Shown: positions 33,061 through 44,168 of the stretch, one piece after another
Layout: each line of letters begins with the position of its first letter
Numbering within the stretch: position 1 is the first letter of the stretch
Source: Pseudoalteromonas sp. '520P1 No. 423'
GTDB lineage: Bacteria; Pseudomonadota; Gammaproteobacteria; Enterobacterales; Alteromonadaceae
Direction of reading: 5' to 3'
Length of the DNA stretch: 64,000 nucleotides
Assembly: GCF_001269985.1 (NCBI RefSeq)
Contig: NZ_BBZB01000001.1
Location: forward strand, 2,976,001 to 3,040,000
Notes under the pieces: generated by a model
Seen by the model: only the letters and a program-made list of their open reading frames with translations
Told to the model about the DNA's origin: nothing
Databases searched by the model: none
Position numbers and translations under genes: made by a program

Positions 33061-34977
33061 TTACTTGCTTAAATCTAACATTAGCTTATTTAAACGGCTA
33101 ACAAACCCAGCTGGATCTTTTAAGCTGCCGCGTTCTGCCAATAATGCTTGGTCTAATAAAACTTCAGACCATTGTGCAAATTTATCTTCATCTTGCTCAT
33201 CATTTAGGTGCTTCACTAATTGATGCTCAGGGTTTAGTTCAAAAACAGGCATCGCTTCTGGTGCGCCTTGGCCTACTGCTTCCATTAACTTGGCCATTTG
33301 TGAACTCATATCATTTTCATCAGCTACAACACATGCTGGAGAATCAGTTAATCTGTGAGTAAAGCGAACTTCTTTAACTTTTTCACCTAATACTGTTTTA
33401 ATACGTTCAGCTAAACCTTCAACTTCTTTTTCTGAGTTTTCTTGCTCTTTTTTGCTCTCTTCATCATCAAGATCACCTAAATCTAAATCACCACGCGTGA
33501 TAGAAGTAAGCTGTTTAGAATCGAACTCAGTTAAATGGCTCATCATCCACTCATCAACACGATCTGACATTAATAATACTTCAATGCCTTTCTTACGGAA
33601 GATTTCTAAGTGTGGAGAACTCTTAGCTGCTGCAAAATTATCTGCTACAACATAATAAATCTTATCTTGTCCTTCTTTCATACGAGATACGTAATCTGCT
33701 AGAGAAACACTCTGAATTGATTCATTATTATCTGTTGAAGCAAAGCGTAATAGTTTAGCAATTGCATCTTTGTTTACTGCATCTTCAGCCGGGCCTTCTT
33801 TGATCACCTGACCAAACTCATTCCAGAAAACTTGATAATCTTCAGCTTTGTTTTTACCCATACGCTCAAGCATTTTAAGAATGCGAGAAGTACAACCTTT
33901 ACGAATTGTTTGTGTTGTTTTGTTATCTTGTAATATTTCACGAGATACATTCAGTGGTAAATCATTAGAATCTAATAAACCTTTAACAAAACGTAAGTAA
34001 CTTGGCATAAACTGTTCAGCATCATCCATAATGAATACACGTTGAACATAAAGTTTTAAACCACTTTTATGGTCACGATTCCATAGGTCAAACGGTGCTT
34101 TTTTAGGGATATAAAGTAGGCTAGTATATTCAGATTTACCTTCTACTTTGTTATGTGTCCAAGTTAGAGGCTCTTCCCAATCATGACTAACATGCTTATA
34201 AAACTCTTTATATTCAGATTCTTCAATTTCTGATTTATCTAAAGTCCAAAGCGCTGTTGCTTTATTTATTGTTTCCCATTGAGCTGGTACTGCAGCAATT
34301 TTTTCGCCATCAGGACCTTCAGACTCAGGCACCTCATCTTTAAACATTTGTACAGGGATAGAAATATGATCAGCATATTTAGTTACGATGCCACGTAGAC
34401 GATTGCCATCTACAAATTCTTTTTCTTCTTCTTTTAAATGAAGTGTAATTTCAGTACCACGTGCTTCTTTTTCAATTTCAGCAAGCGTGTATTCACCTTC
34501 GCCTTTTGAATGCCATTCAACAGCTTTTTCTTCACCTGCTTTACGCGTGCGCACTGTTACTGCATCGGCAACGATAAATGCAGAATAAAAACCAACACCA
34601 AATTGACCAATTAATTGTGAATCTTTCGCTTGGTCTCCAGATAAGTTTTCAAAAAACTCGGCTGTGCCTGATTTTGCGATAGTACCTAATGAGCTAATCA
34701 CTTCATCACGGTTCATACCAATACCGTTATCTGAAATAGTTACTGTGCCCGCTTTTTCGTCAGTGCTGATCGTAAGTTTTAATTCAGCGTCACCTTGATA
34801 TAAATTACCGTCAGAAAGAGCTAAGAAACGTAATTTATCTGCTGCATCTGATGCGTTTGAGATAAGCTCACGTAAGAAAATTTCTTTATTTGAATATAAA
34901 GAATGGATCATTAAATTTAGGATTTGTTTTGCATCTGTTCCAAACGAATGGTTTTCTTTATTTAATTCAGCCGTCAT
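33061..34977 (-). CDS. htpG: Chaperone protein HtpG (Hsp90)
   Basis: HtpG is the bacterial Hsp90. The 638-residue protein has the GHKL ATPase domain ([37 protein letters not shown]), a middle domain ([25 protein letters not shown]) and a C-terminal dimerisation domain. I prefer ATG 34977 ([12 protein letters not shown]), with GGA eight bases upstream; an ATG four codons earlier (34989) is possible but lacks a ribosome-binding site. A clear sigma-32 promoter lies about 70-110 bases upstream. Confidence 0.98.
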   Translation of the reverse strand: MTAELNKENHSFGTDAKQILNLMIHSLYSNKEIFLRELISNASDAADKLRFLALSDGNLYQGDAELKLTISTDEKAGTVTISDNGIGMNRDEVISSLGTIAKSGTAEFFENLSGDQAKDSQLIGQFGVGFYSAFIVADAVTVRTRKAGEEKAVEWHSKGEGEYTLAEIEKEARGTEITLHLKEEEKEFVDGNRLRGIVTKYADHISIPVQMFKDEVPESEGPDGEKIAAVPAQWETINKATALWTLDKSEIEESEYKEFYKHVSHDWEEPLTWTHNKVEGKSEYTSLLYIPKKAPFDLWNRDHKSGLKLYVQRVFIMDDAEQFMPSYLRFVKGLLDSNDLPLNVSREILQDNKTTQTIRKGCTSRILKMLERMGKNKAEDYQVFWNEFGQVIKEGPAEDAVNKDAIAKLLRFASTDNNESIQSVSLADYVSRMKEGQDKIYYVVADNFAAAKSSPHLEIFRKKGIEVLLMSDRVDEWMMSHLTEFDSKQLTSITRGDLDLGDLDDEESKKEQENSEKEVEGLAERIKTVLGEKVKEVRFTHRLTDSPACVVADENDMSSQMAKLMEAVGQGAPEAMPVFELNPEHQLVKHLNDEQDEDKFAQWSEVLLDQALLAERGSLKDPAGFVSRLNKLMLDLSK

Positions 34978-35060
34978 TGAGGTTTCCATATATCTATATT
35001 AAATCATACCCAAACAAATTTACTGCCAGGCATGTGTAGTTAGTATCATTTATAAAATAT

Positions 35061-35088
35061 ATATGGGGTAGCAAAAATTTAATTCAAG
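35061..35088 (-). promoter_or_regulatory. Sigma-32 heat-shock promoter of htpG
   Basis: CTTGAA (35083-35088) and CCCCATAT (35061-35068) on the minus strand are 14 bases apart, matching the RpoH consensus and identical in spacing to the other two heat-shock promoters here. Confidence 0.85.
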
Positions 35089-35108
35089 AGAAAATCTCAA
35101 TTTCTGTT

Positions 35109-35139
35109 AAAAAGTCCTAAAGCAGGCTTAGGACTTTTT
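35109..35139 (-). terminator. Intrinsic terminator of recQ
   Basis: A 12-base perfect stem AAAAAGTCCTAA/TTAGGACTTTTT with a seven-base loop between recQ and the htpG promoter. Confidence 0.92.
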
Positions 35140-35179
35140 AAGTTAAGTAAAAACAAATAGATAATTGATTACAAAACTC

Positions 35180-37120
35180 TCAAAAATGTAACTTACTTAT
35201 TTTCTGTTGTATTTCTTCAAATCTTAAGTTTTCACAGCAAGCAAAACCCGATAGCTTTTTTACTTTATTTCTAGCAAATAGTGGAATACTGATCCCTGCT
35301 AAAAATCTACTATATATACCTATAGTCAATTCATGAGCAACTTTATCACTTAAGTGATTTTTAAATTCAGCTAATGCTTTAATTAAAAAATCATCTTGTG
35401 GAAAGTCAACATTTGTTGAATATGTTAATTTTGCAACCTGACCCCTACATACACTACAGTGTCCGCAGTTTTCAGGTGAATTATAATCATCAAAGTACAA
35501 AGACAAATTGTGACTTAAACATGATTTAAGCTCAAAAAACCTAACAAGTGTCGCTATTCGTTTAATTTCTTTTTGTTCTTTATCGGTAAAATAATCATAA
35601 AGATTTTGCACTATATCGCCTTCACTTAACTTATCTACATCAATATTAAACACTTCTGTAATACGTTTAGTTTCAAGTTCAATCAACCCTTGTTCCGCTA
35701 AATAATCTAAAGCAGCAACTACTCTGCCTCTATCACTACCATAGTTTTGATATAAAGCATCAAAATTAAGTGACCCCCATACTTTTTTAAACTGTGTGTG
35801 GTTAAAGATTTCAGATAGAAATACTGCCCTTTCTTGCGAGAATCTAGATAAAATCAGTTGCCGGTCTTGCAAATACTTATATTTAAATTCTGCAAAATAA
35901 GCGTACATAGGTTTAATAACATTCATTAGCTCTAGCTGAACTAATAATGTTTTAAGTGGCAGTTGTTTAATATTACTTGCATTAGATAAACCAGTCGTTT
36001 GAAGTTCCCACTGACCTTTATCGTTCTCATCAAACATATTGTCGATTATAAATTTGATTGCATTTTTTTCTGGAGTATCACCAAATACAAAATTCTCAAC
36101 TGTATTTAGACCATCTAAATTAGCAAGTGTAAAACACTGAGACTTGAGCCCATCTCGCCCTGCTCTACCTATTTCTTGGCAATAGTTTTCAATTGATTTA
36201 GGTAAGTCATGATGGATCACAAATCGTATATTCGACTTATCTATACCCATACCAAATGCGATTGTCGCAACCACCACTTGAATTTTATCTGCCATAAAAT
36301 CATTTTGAATACTTTGGCGTAATTCACTATCAAAACCAGCATGATAAGCACATGCGTTAATATTATGAGACTTTAAAAATTGTGCAACTTGCTCAGCACT
36401 ATGCTGCAAAGTGACATAAACTATGCCTGAACCAGATTGACTATGAACCACATCAAGTAACATTTTATTTTTATTATTAGTAGATACAGGAATAACTGAT
36501 AAATCGAGATTATCACGGTAAAAACCGGTTTGAATAACATGCTCTTGTGAGATGTCAAAACGCTCAGCCATATCCTTTTTAACTTTTTTTGTTGCTGTTG
36601 CAGTCAAAAGTAGCGTTAGAGGGATATTAAGTTGCTTTTTATAATCTGGCAGTTTTAAATAATCAGGCCTAAAATTGTGCCCCCATTCAGAAATACAGTG
36701 TGCTTCATCAACCACTAACATAGATACATTAACTGATTGGATAAACTGCCTAAAGCGCTCATTTTTAAAACGCTCAACAGAAACCATTAAAATTTTGGTA
36801 TAACCTGAACGTACATCACTCATTACTTGCTTATTTTTCTCAGCGGTTAAAGTGGAATCAATGCTCGCCGCTTTTATGCCTTTCTTAGCTAAGAATTCTA
36901 ATTGGTCTTTCATTAGAGCTAATAAGGGTGAAACAACAAGTGTTAGATGTGGTAAATGGATTGCACTTAATTGATAACACAAACTTTTGCCTGATCCAGT
37001 AGGGAAAATAGCTAATGATGATTGACCATTTAATAACTGTGTTATTGTTTGTTTCTGGCCTTGCCTAAAAGAATCAAAACCAAACCACTGCTTTAGAGAT
37101 TGACTGAGATCTATGTTCAT
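35180..37120 (-). CDS. recQ: RecQ family ATP-dependent DNA helicase
   Basis: A 646-residue superfamily 2 helicase. Walker A TGSGKS is at 41-46 and DEAH at 138-141, with the RecQ aromatic loop in CISEWGHNFRPDY. The later motifs TIAFGMGIDKSNIRFVIHHDLPKSIENYCQEIGRAGRDG and four zinc-binding cysteines (KSC, then CGHCSVC) are clear in order. The C-terminal part (about residues 490-646) has a winged-helix region but no obvious HRDC domain, and the sequence is divergent from E. coli RecQ. It may therefore be a paralogue, not the main RecQ. It unwinds DNA in recombination repair. It is divergent from recN. Confidence 0.88.
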   Translation of the reverse strand: MNIDLSQSLKQWFGFDSFRQGQKQTITQLLNGQSSLAIFPTGSGKSLCYQLSAIHLPHLTLVVSPLLALMKDQLEFLAKKGIKAASIDSTLTAEKNKQVMSDVRSGYTKILMVSVERFKNERFRQFIQSVNVSMLVVDEAHCISEWGHNFRPDYLKLPDYKKQLNIPLTLLLTATATKKVKKDMAERFDISQEHVIQTGFYRDNLDLSVIPVSTNNKNKMLLDVVHSQSGSGIVYVTLQHSAEQVAQFLKSHNINACAYHAGFDSELRQSIQNDFMADKIQVVVATIAFGMGIDKSNIRFVIHHDLPKSIENYCQEIGRAGRDGLKSQCFTLANLDGLNTVENFVFGDTPEKNAIKFIIDNMFDENDKGQWELQTTGLSNASNIKQLPLKTLLVQLELMNVIKPMYAYFAEFKYKYLQDRQLILSRFSQERAVFLSEIFNHTQFKKVWGSLNFDALYQNYGSDRGRVVAALDYLAEQGLIELETKRITEVFNIDVDKLSEGDIVQNLYDYFTDKEQKEIKRIATLVRFFELKSCLSHNLSLYFDDYNSPENCGHCSVCRGQVAKLTYSTNVDFPQDDFLIKALAEFKNHLSDKVAHELTIGIYSRFLAGISIPLFARNKVKKLSGFACCENLRFEEIQQKISKLHF

Positions 37121-37244
37121 TTGTAATTTCCTATATTTATTATCAGCAGGTTAAAAGCCAAAAGTCATTATATTCTATATTTTTTACCAGTTTTTTACTT
37201 TCAATATTAAAAAATTTTAATCTTACACTTGCTAAATTTAATTT

Positions 37245-37264
37245 TACTGTATAAATTACCAGTA
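37245..37264 (+). promoter_or_regulatory. LexA (SOS) box 1 of recN
   Basis: CTGT-N8-CCAG flanked by TA on both sides: one mismatch to the gammaproteobacterial consensus TACTGT-N8-ACAGTA. Confidence 0.7.
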
Positions 37265-37268
37265 TAGT

Positions 37269-37288
37269 TACTGTATGGATAAACAGCA
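37269..37288 (+). promoter_or_regulatory. LexA (SOS) box 2 of recN
   Basis: TACTGT-N8-ACAGCA matches the LexA consensus core exactly and its last base is the first base of the recN ATG. Two boxes in tandem imply tight SOS repression, as in E. coli recN. Confidence 0.85.
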
Positions 37289-38958
37289 TGTTAATTTCTC
37301 TCGAAATCGAAAATTTTGCAATCGTTGATAAACTGAATGCCGAGTGGGGCCCTGGAATGACAACCATTACGGGAGAAACCGGTGCTGGTAAATCAATCGC
37401 CATCGATGCTTTATCATTATGTTTAGGGGAGCGCTCAGAAGCTTCAGTTGTACGCCCTTGTTGTGAACGTGCGCAAGTAAGTGCGCAATTTGATATTCAT
37501 AACCTTCCTGAAGCAAAGCAATTCTTAGAAGATAATGATCTGATCAGTGATACTGAATGTTTAATACGCCGAGTAGTTAACAAAAATGGCCGAAGCAAAG
37601 GATATATTAACGGTATTGCAGTCACTGCAAGTCAACTAAAAACAATGGGCCAATACTTAATTTCAATTCATGGCCAACATGCACATCAACTTTTAACTAA
37701 ATCTGAACATCAATTACATTTATTAGATGAATATGCTGGGCACGGAGATTTACAACATAATGTTAGTATTTCTTATGGTGTTTACAGCAAACTAAAAAAA
37801 GAATTTAAACAACTGAGTGCACAACACGCACAGCAGCAAGCGCAACTTCAGCTACTTGAATATCAAGTTCAAGAGCTAGATGAGTTTTCCTTACAAGAAG
37901 ATGAATTTGAACAGATAGAAAGTGAGCATAAAAAACTAAGTCATGGCCAGACATTAATTAGTGCATGCCAACAGCAATTATTACAACTATATGATCAAGA
38001 TGGCGCTAATGCTTTTACTTTTGTACAACAAAGTGCAAATCAATTTTCTGAACTTGCTTCTATTGATAAAGCATTGTCACCTATTAGTGAATTATTAATA
38101 GAGGCAAGTATTCAAATAGAAGAAGCTGCAACAGAAATTAGACATTATCAAGATAATACTGATTGCGATCCGAGTCGTTTTATTGAAGTAGAAGAACGTA
38201 TGAGCCAAGCTTTAAATTTGGCAAGAAAACACCATACTAAGCCGGAGGACTTATACCAACTACACCAAGATTTAGTGGCAAAACTTAATAATATTAGTTC
38301 TAATAATGCCAGAATTGAAGAACTCGAAGACTTAATTTCAGATGCTTTGGCTGATTATCAATTACAAACTAAACTACTGAGTGATAGTCGTTCAGTAGCA
38401 GCGCAAACACTGAATAAGTTGATAAGTTCAAGCATGCATCAACTCTCTATGGAACATGGTTGTTTTAAAATAGATTTGCACTACCAAAGTGACTTAACAC
38501 CTAATAAATTCGGCTCTGATAGCATAGAGTTTTTAGTATCAACAAATCCAGGCCAACCTTTGCAAGCTTTAGCTAAAGTAGCGTCTGGTGGTGAACTATC
38601 TCGAATTAGTCTTGCTATACAAGTTATTATTGCAGGTAAAGTTACAACACCTACACTGATTTTTGATGAAGTGGATGTGGGTATATCTGGTCCAACAGCG
38701 GCTTCTGTAGGTGAATTATTACGCCAACTTGGCAAGTCTACTCAAGTTATATGTGTAACACATTTACCGCAAGTTGCCAGTTCTGGCCACCAGCAATTTT
38801 TTGTTTCAAAGCAGACCGATGGACAACAAACTTCAACTCAAATGCTAGCGCTAGATAAAAGCGGACGTACTGATGAGATTGCACGTTTATTAGGTGGTAA
38901 TAATATTAGTAAAGCCACATTAACTAATGCACGAGAATTACTAAACGCGCACAATTAA
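37288..38958 (+). CDS. recN: DNA repair protein RecN
   Basis: RecN is an SMC-like ATPase for double-strand break repair. The 556-residue protein (E. coli 553) has Walker A GETGAGKS at 29-36, two central coiled-coil arms with many Gln and Glu residues (about 150-360), the ABC signature VASGGELSRISLAIQ, and Walker B LIFDEVDVGISG. The start codon directly abuts a LexA box, and a second box lies 24 bases upstream; transcription should be SOS-induced. It ends in a terminator shared with kdsA. Confidence 0.98.
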   Translation: MLISLEIENFAIVDKLNAEWGPGMTTITGETGAGKSIAIDALSLCLGERSEASVVRPCCERAQVSAQFDIHNLPEAKQFLEDNDLISDTECLIRRVVNKNGRSKGYINGIAVTASQLKTMGQYLISIHGQHAHQLLTKSEHQLHLLDEYAGHGDLQHNVSISYGVYSKLKKEFKQLSAQHAQQQAQLQLLEYQVQELDEFSLQEDEFEQIESEHKKLSHGQTLISACQQQLLQLYDQDGANAFTFVQQSANQFSELASIDKALSPISELLIEASIQIEEAATEIRHYQDNTDCDPSRFIEVEERMSQALNLARKHHTKPEDLYQLHQDLVAKLNNISSNNARIEELEDLISDALADYQLQTKLLSDSRSVAAQTLNKLISSSMHQLSMEHGCFKIDLHYQSDLTPNKFGSDSIEFLVSTNPGQPLQALAKVASGGELSRISLAIQVIIAGKVTTPTLIFDEVDVGISGPTAASVGELLRQLGKSTQVICVTHLPQVASSGHQQFFVSKQTDGQQTSTQMLALDKSGRTDEIARLLGGNNISKATLTNARELLNAHN

Positions 38959-38976
38959 TTGCGTATCGTTATAAAC

Positions 38977-39003
38977 AAAAAAAGAGCTGTTAAGCTCTTT
39001 TTT
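38977..39003. terminator. Bidirectional terminator between recN and kdsA
   Basis: AAAAAAGAGCT and AGCTCTTTTTT pair around a four-base loop between convergent genes. Confidence 0.92.
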
Positions 39004-39021
39004 ATTGATAAGATTTTTAAA

Positions 39022-39870
<849 letters not shown>

Positions 39871-39876
39871 TTATCC

Positions 39877-41130
39877 TTAAGGTGCAACTGCTTGCATCAT
39901 TAGTCCACAAATATAAGCCATATATGTGCCTACGCCATAGCCTAATACAGCCAATAAAACACCTACTGGCGCAAGTGATGGGTGAAAAGCCGCTGCAACA
40001 ACGGGTGCCGATGCTGCTCCGCCTACATTTGCTTGTGAGCCAACAGCCATATAAAACAGTGGTGCTTTGATTAGTTTAGCGACTAATAACATTAAGCATG
40101 CGTGGATCAGCATCCAAATACCGCCAACAATAAATAAGCCAGGATTATCAAACATCGCTGTTACATTCATATGTAGGCCAATAGAAGCAACTAAAATATA
40201 TAAAAAACTTGAAGCGACTTTTGATGCACCAAATGCTTCAATATGTCGCACTTTAGTAAATGATAAGCTAATACCTATCGTAGTAGAAATCACGATTAGC
40301 CAAAAGAATTTACTATTTAAACTGTATTCACTTGCCCAAGCAAAGTTATTGCCAAAGTATGGGCCTAAAATATCGGCAGCAAAATGGGCAAAACCGGTAA
40401 TACCAAAAGCAATAGCAATGATTGTCATATAATCATTTAAAGTTGGCATACGCGCATGTTCAGCATGATACTTTTGAACGCGAGTCTTTAAATCTTCAAT
40501 CGCAGATGTATCGGCACCCGTTTTTGCATCTATTTTCTTATGGTTAGCAGCCATTAATAATAAAACTGCCATCCACATATTTGCAACGATCACATCAACA
40601 GTAACCATGACCGAAAAGATATCACCACCTACTTCAAACATTTCTTTCATTGAAGCTTGGTTTGCACCGCCACCAATCCAGCTCCCTGCAACGGTTGTCA
40701 TGCCACGCCATACGGCATCTGGACCATGTCCGCCTACAATTTCAGGGCTGATTGCACTCATCACTAATATCGCGATGGGACCACCTATGACAATGCCTAA
40801 AGTACCGGTTAAAAACATGATTAAGGCTTTAGGTCCTAAATTAAGAATCGCCTTTAAATCAATACTGATAGTTAATAAAATTAAACAAGCGGGTAATAAG
40901 AATCGTGATGCCACGTAATAAACATTTGAACTGTGTCCATCGACAATGCCAAACGTATTTAATAGCGAAGGTAAAAAGTAACATAATAATAACGCTGGGA
41001 CATATTTGTAAAACTTCACCCAAAACGAATTTTGACTACTTGATGTCTTAAAAATAAAACCTAAAATAATTGCTAATAAACCAAGAACAACAGCATCATT
41101 CGTGATCAGAGCTGAGTGTGTGTCAGCCAT
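39877..41130 (-). CDS. DUF819 family membrane protein
   Basis: A 417-residue polytopic inner-membrane protein with about ten hydrophobic segments, matching the DUF819 (YjcL-like) family by the motif WRGMTTVAGSWIGGGANQASM and the C-terminal GSQANVGGAASAPVVAAAFHP. The family resembles ion or solute transporters with two inverted halves; the substrate is unknown. A soluble loop lies around residues 195-235. It is nine bases upstream of kdsA; whether this has any link to KDO synthesis or is only a shared promoter is unclear. Confidence 0.85.
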   Translation of the reverse strand: MADTHSALITNDAVVLGLLAIILGFIFKTSSSQNSFWVKFYKYVPALLLCYFLPSLLNTFGIVDGHSSNVYYVASRFLLPACLILLTISIDLKAILNLGPKALIMFLTGTLGIVIGGPIAILVMSAISPEIVGGHGPDAVWRGMTTVAGSWIGGGANQASMKEMFEVGGDIFSVMVTVDVIVANMWMAVLLLMAANHKKIDAKTGADTSAIEDLKTRVQKYHAEHARMPTLNDYMTIIAIAFGITGFAHFAADILGPYFGNNFAWASEYSLNSKFFWLIVISTTIGISLSFTKVRHIEAFGASKVASSFLYILVASIGLHMNVTAMFDNPGLFIVGGIWMLIHACLMLLVAKLIKAPLFYMAVGSQANVGGAASAPVVAAAFHPSLAPVGVLLAVLGYGVGTYMAYICGLMMQAVAP

Positions 41131-41199
41131 TTTCTCTCCTAATTATATTTCGATTAATCCCACTTTTAACTTTAACAACCTATTTATATGGTTTAGTTT

Positions 41200-42003
41200 T
41201 TAATGGATTGTATTTATATTATTTTCCATTTCTTCAAGCTGATTTTGAATCAATTCAATTGCAGGATCATCAGGGCATTCACTAATAAAATACTCTAAAT
41301 CTTCTCTGGCCATCTGAGAACAATTTATGCTTCTTAACAAATAACCTCTATCTCTTCTTTCATAAGGATCATCTCCTGTAATTGTCATTAATAGTTCAAT
41401 ACAATTAAGTGCTTGATAGTGCTTATTTTCAGAAATAAATGCCCATTTTTGATGAGCTAAAAATAATTTATATAAATTATCTTCTGGCACAATTTGAAAT
41501 GAATCAGAATTTTCTTCAACTGATAGATTCTCAGGCTTTAAGTACCAAGATTGTTGTCCCGAAGCTGGATCAATTAAATAACCTTCATCTTGACTCATTT
41601 TTACATTAAGCATCAAACTTGATTCAAACACCACGATGCACACATCAAAATCAAGATTAAATAAGACATGCTTCAATATGAGTGCTAATGGTAAATCAGT
41701 ACCCGTTCGATAAACCAAAGAATATGACAAGCTATTTAATTTAGTTTCTTCAATTTTTTGACTAGTACCACTAAAGGTCCAGTCACTATAAAAATGATCG
41801 ACGATAGTATCTAAAGCTTCATGTTTTGTACTACAAGCGCTTACTATTTGTTTAGCTTCAACTACAAGGTCATCCAATATCTGTAAATATTTTCTAACAT
41901 TTGTTATCGCAAGCCATCTTTGCTCTGCTTTTAAGCAGGCATGTATTGGGTCTAGTTGATCATAATCTTGTTCATGATCATCAAACCAGATATCTGACTT
42001 CAA
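41200..42003 (-). CDS. sirB1: SirB1 family transglutaminase-like/TPR protein
   Basis: A 267-residue cytoplasmic protein. The N-terminal part matches the SirB1 transglutaminase-like domain (LDTIVDHFYSDWTFSGTSQ, then a central TDLPLALILKHVLFNLDFDV), although the usual catalytic Cys in the NSYL-type region is not evident here. Two TPR-like helical repeats form the C-terminus. The function is unknown. The position between kdsA and the prfA-prmC group is standard for sirB1, which supports the call. A 190-base gap separates it from sirB2. Confidence 0.8.
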   Translation of the reverse strand: MKSDIWFDDHEQDYDQLDPIHACLKAEQRWLAITNVRKYLQILDDLVVEAKQIVSACSTKHEALDTIVDHFYSDWTFSGTSQKIEETKLNSLSYSLVYRTGTDLPLALILKHVLFNLDFDVCIVVFESSLMLNVKMSQDEGYLIDPASGQQSWYLKPENLSVEENSDSFQIVPEDNLYKLFLAHQKWAFISENKHYQALNCIELLMTITGDDPYERRDRGYLLRSINCSQMAREDLEYFISECPDDPAIELIQNQLEEMENNINTIH

Positions 42004-42193
42004 TACCTGTACAACTCTATAAATCTCAAAAGGACTATAGTCTACCTATGTTTGGCTGCAATTTCATTAGGAATAAGTAATTAACGACTTCATCAATTAA
42101 ACAAGTTGAGGAATATTTGTTTATGGAATGGATTTGGAATGTAAAAATGAAACTAGCGACTGCAATAATCACCCAATCGCTATTTGTATAGAC
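42004..42193. other. Gap between sirB2 and sirB1
   Basis: This 190-base stretch interrupts an otherwise tight operon. It has no hairpin terminator that I can see. A 22-codon plus-strand ORF at 42123 is discussed among the rejected items. Confidence 0.4.
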
Positions 42194-42568
42194 TTAAAGA
42201 ATAAAAGCGTTTTTAGAACCCGCTAAATATCCAACTAAACATAGGCATACTGTACATAAGCCTAAAAACATAAATTGTTTACTTTTAGTTTCTTGTTTTA
42301 ATAAAACAAAACCTAACCCAATATAACCAATAACAAAGATTATTTTTTCTAATAACCATGAGTGCTCTAAAGGGTTGAGTCCTGCCATATAAACCAAAGA
42401 AAACGCACTAATTAAAAGTACGGTATCTCCAATATGACTGCTAATAAATAAAATTTTATTTTTTGCTAGTTGCCAATTATTAATTCTCGATATTACTCTT
42501 ACATAAAATAATATTATGCTTAAAACAACAAATGCTAGATGCATATGTTTTATTGCCATATAACTCAT
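42194..42568 (-). CDS. sirB2: SirB2 family membrane protein
   Basis: A 124-residue integral membrane protein with four hydrophobic helices. The N-terminus MAIKHMHLAFVVLSIILFYVR and the central ISSHIGDTVLLISAF are typical of the SirB2 family (invasion regulator homologues of unknown biochemical role). The conserved His residues in KHMH and SHIGD could bind a cofactor or metal. It lies 24 bases downstream of the HD-GYP gene in the same direction. Confidence 0.87.
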   Translation of the reverse strand: MSYMAIKHMHLAFVVLSIILFYVRVISRINNWQLAKNKILFISSHIGDTVLLISAFSLVYMAGLNPLEHSWLLEKIIFVIGYIGLGFVLLKQETKSKQFMFLGLCTVCLCLVGYLAGSKNAFIL

Positions 42569-42592
42569 TTACTTCAACTGCCCCTTTGTTAT

Positions 42593-44143
42593 TTAACTAT
42601 CTTGGTTTGTTACTAATATTGTTTCAAAAAATTGAATATTACTCGTTAATAAATCTACGAGTTTAGGCTCAAAATGTGAGCCTTTTTGTTTTTGAATTTC
42701 ATTCAATGTTTTATCTAAATCCCACGCTTCTTTATAACATCTATTATGCCTTAATGAGTCATAAACATCCGCTAAGGCAACTATCCTGCCATAGATGTGT
42801 ATTTTCTCTCCTTCTATGCCACGTGGGTACCCTGTTCCATCCCACTTTTCATGATGATCTCGCGCAATTATTGCTCCAGCATTAATAATTGAACGACGTG
42901 AGTTTTTCAAAATTTGATGGCCTTTCTCAGAATGTGATTTCATCAAATCCCATTCATCGCTATTAAGGCCTTCAGGTTTATGAATTATGGTATCTGGAAT
43001 ACCTATTTTACCGACATCATGTAAAGGTGCGGCATGTTTTAATATTTCACTTTCGACATCAGATAAACCATATAAACTAGCTAGTTTACATGAGATATGA
43101 GCAACGCGTTTAACATGATTACCCGTTTCACTAGAGCGTTGTTCAACAGCTGCTCCGAGTCTATAAACAATTTCTCGTTGCGTATCTTCAACTTCTGATT
43201 GCAACTGAATATTTTCATAGGCGACTTGTACATTTTGAGCAAAAATTTCTATTAAATGTTTATGTGAAGGTGTCAGTGTTTTTGGCACGCCTGAAACATA
43301 GAGCATTGAATTGTGATTGCATTCGCTTGAGCAATAAGCAAATAAATAATTATCTTTATAAACAATGCTTTTTTCTCTTAAGGATTGTTTACACGCATTT
43401 AGCTGCTCGCCTGTCAGTACCTCTTCAAGCAATTTTCCTTCAGATTCTTCAAATTCACCTTGCCCTGAAAAAACAATTAATTTATTTTCACTACCATTTT
43501 CTATTGGATTACTTGCAACTAAAGTTGTTGCATACATAGCTTCATCAACAGTGCCAATAATTGAAGTTAATTGTTGAATAACACCATAAATAAAGTTCTC
43601 CATCGAATGAGCTGAAAAAATATCTCTTGATGCAATAATTATTTTCTCAAGTCCCTGACGCGATTGCTCTATAGATAAAATATCACGGTATGAGCGTAGG
43701 CTTGACATAACAACAGTAAATAATTTTTGTGCTGTGAGTTCTGTTTTTGATTTGTAGTCGTTTATGTCATAGTTAACAATTACTTGGCGCTCAGGTGCCT
43801 GACCTGGTTGTCCGGTTCTAAGGATAATTCGAACATGATTGTTTTTAGCTTCTTCTCTAATATACTGAGCAACTTTAAGACCTGCGTCATCTGTTTCCAT
43901 AACAACATCAAGTAAAACAATCGCAACATCAGGATGTTGAACAATCAGTTCCTGCGCTTCCTTTCCTGAATAAGCACTTAAAAATTCAAGCCCCTTTCCT
44001 TGAAATTTAAAATCACTCAACGCAAGTTTAGTTACTGCATGAACTTCTGATTCATCATCTACAATAATCAGTTTCCATGTGCCTTGGTCAATGGTTTCTA
44101 TTTCTTCTTCAGGCTCATTAGAAAATAAAAAGTCTTCTGCCAT
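42593..44143 (-). CDS. REC-DUF3369-HD-GYP response regulator (c-di-GMP phosphodiesterase)
   Basis: A 516-residue cytoplasmic protein in three parts. A receiver domain (about 22-150) has Asp29/Asp30 and phospho-acceptor Asp79, and Lys in NDYKSK. A DUF3369 sensor-like domain lies at about 160-330. The HD-GYP domain (about 335-510) has the metal motif HDVGKIGIPD, then HHEKWDGTGYPRGIEG with the GYP triad intact, so it is probably an active cyclic di-GMP phosphodiesterase. It has been inserted between prmC and sirB2, with 25 and 24 base gaps. No partner kinase is nearby. The diguanylate cyclase at 28 kb is not linked. Confidence 0.92.
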   Translation of the reverse strand: MAEDFLFSNEPEEEIETIDQGTWKLIIVDDESEVHAVTKLALSDFKFQGKGLEFLSAYSGKEAQELIVQHPDVAIVLLDVVMETDDAGLKVAQYIREEAKNNHVRIILRTGQPGQAPERQVIVNYDINDYKSKTELTAQKLFTVVMSSLRSYRDILSIEQSRQGLEKIIIASRDIFSAHSMENFIYGVIQQLTSIIGTVDEAMYATTLVASNPIENGSENKLIVFSGQGEFEESEGKLLEEVLTGEQLNACKQSLREKSIVYKDNYLFAYCSSECNHNSMLYVSGVPKTLTPSHKHLIEIFAQNVQVAYENIQLQSEVEDTQREIVYRLGAAVEQRSSETGNHVKRVAHISCKLASLYGLSDVESEILKHAAPLHDVGKIGIPDTIIHKPEGLNSDEWDLMKSHSEKGHQILKNSRRSIINAGAIIARDHHEKWDGTGYPRGIEGEKIHIYGRIVALADVYDSLRHNRCYKEAWDLDKTLNEIQKQKGSHFEPKLVDLLTSNIQFFETILVTNQDS

Positions 44144-44168
44144 TTGATACTCCTTTATAACTTGAACT

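Noticed and set aside
37143..37403. 86-codon minus-strand ORF over the recN start
   Set aside because: It is antisense to the recN start and LexA boxes, with no ribosome-binding site.
42123..42191. 22-codon plus-strand ORF starting MEWIWNVKMK in the sirB2-sirB1 gap
   Set aside because: The possible GAGGA site is too far from the ATG and it opposes the operon direction; no support beyond its presence.
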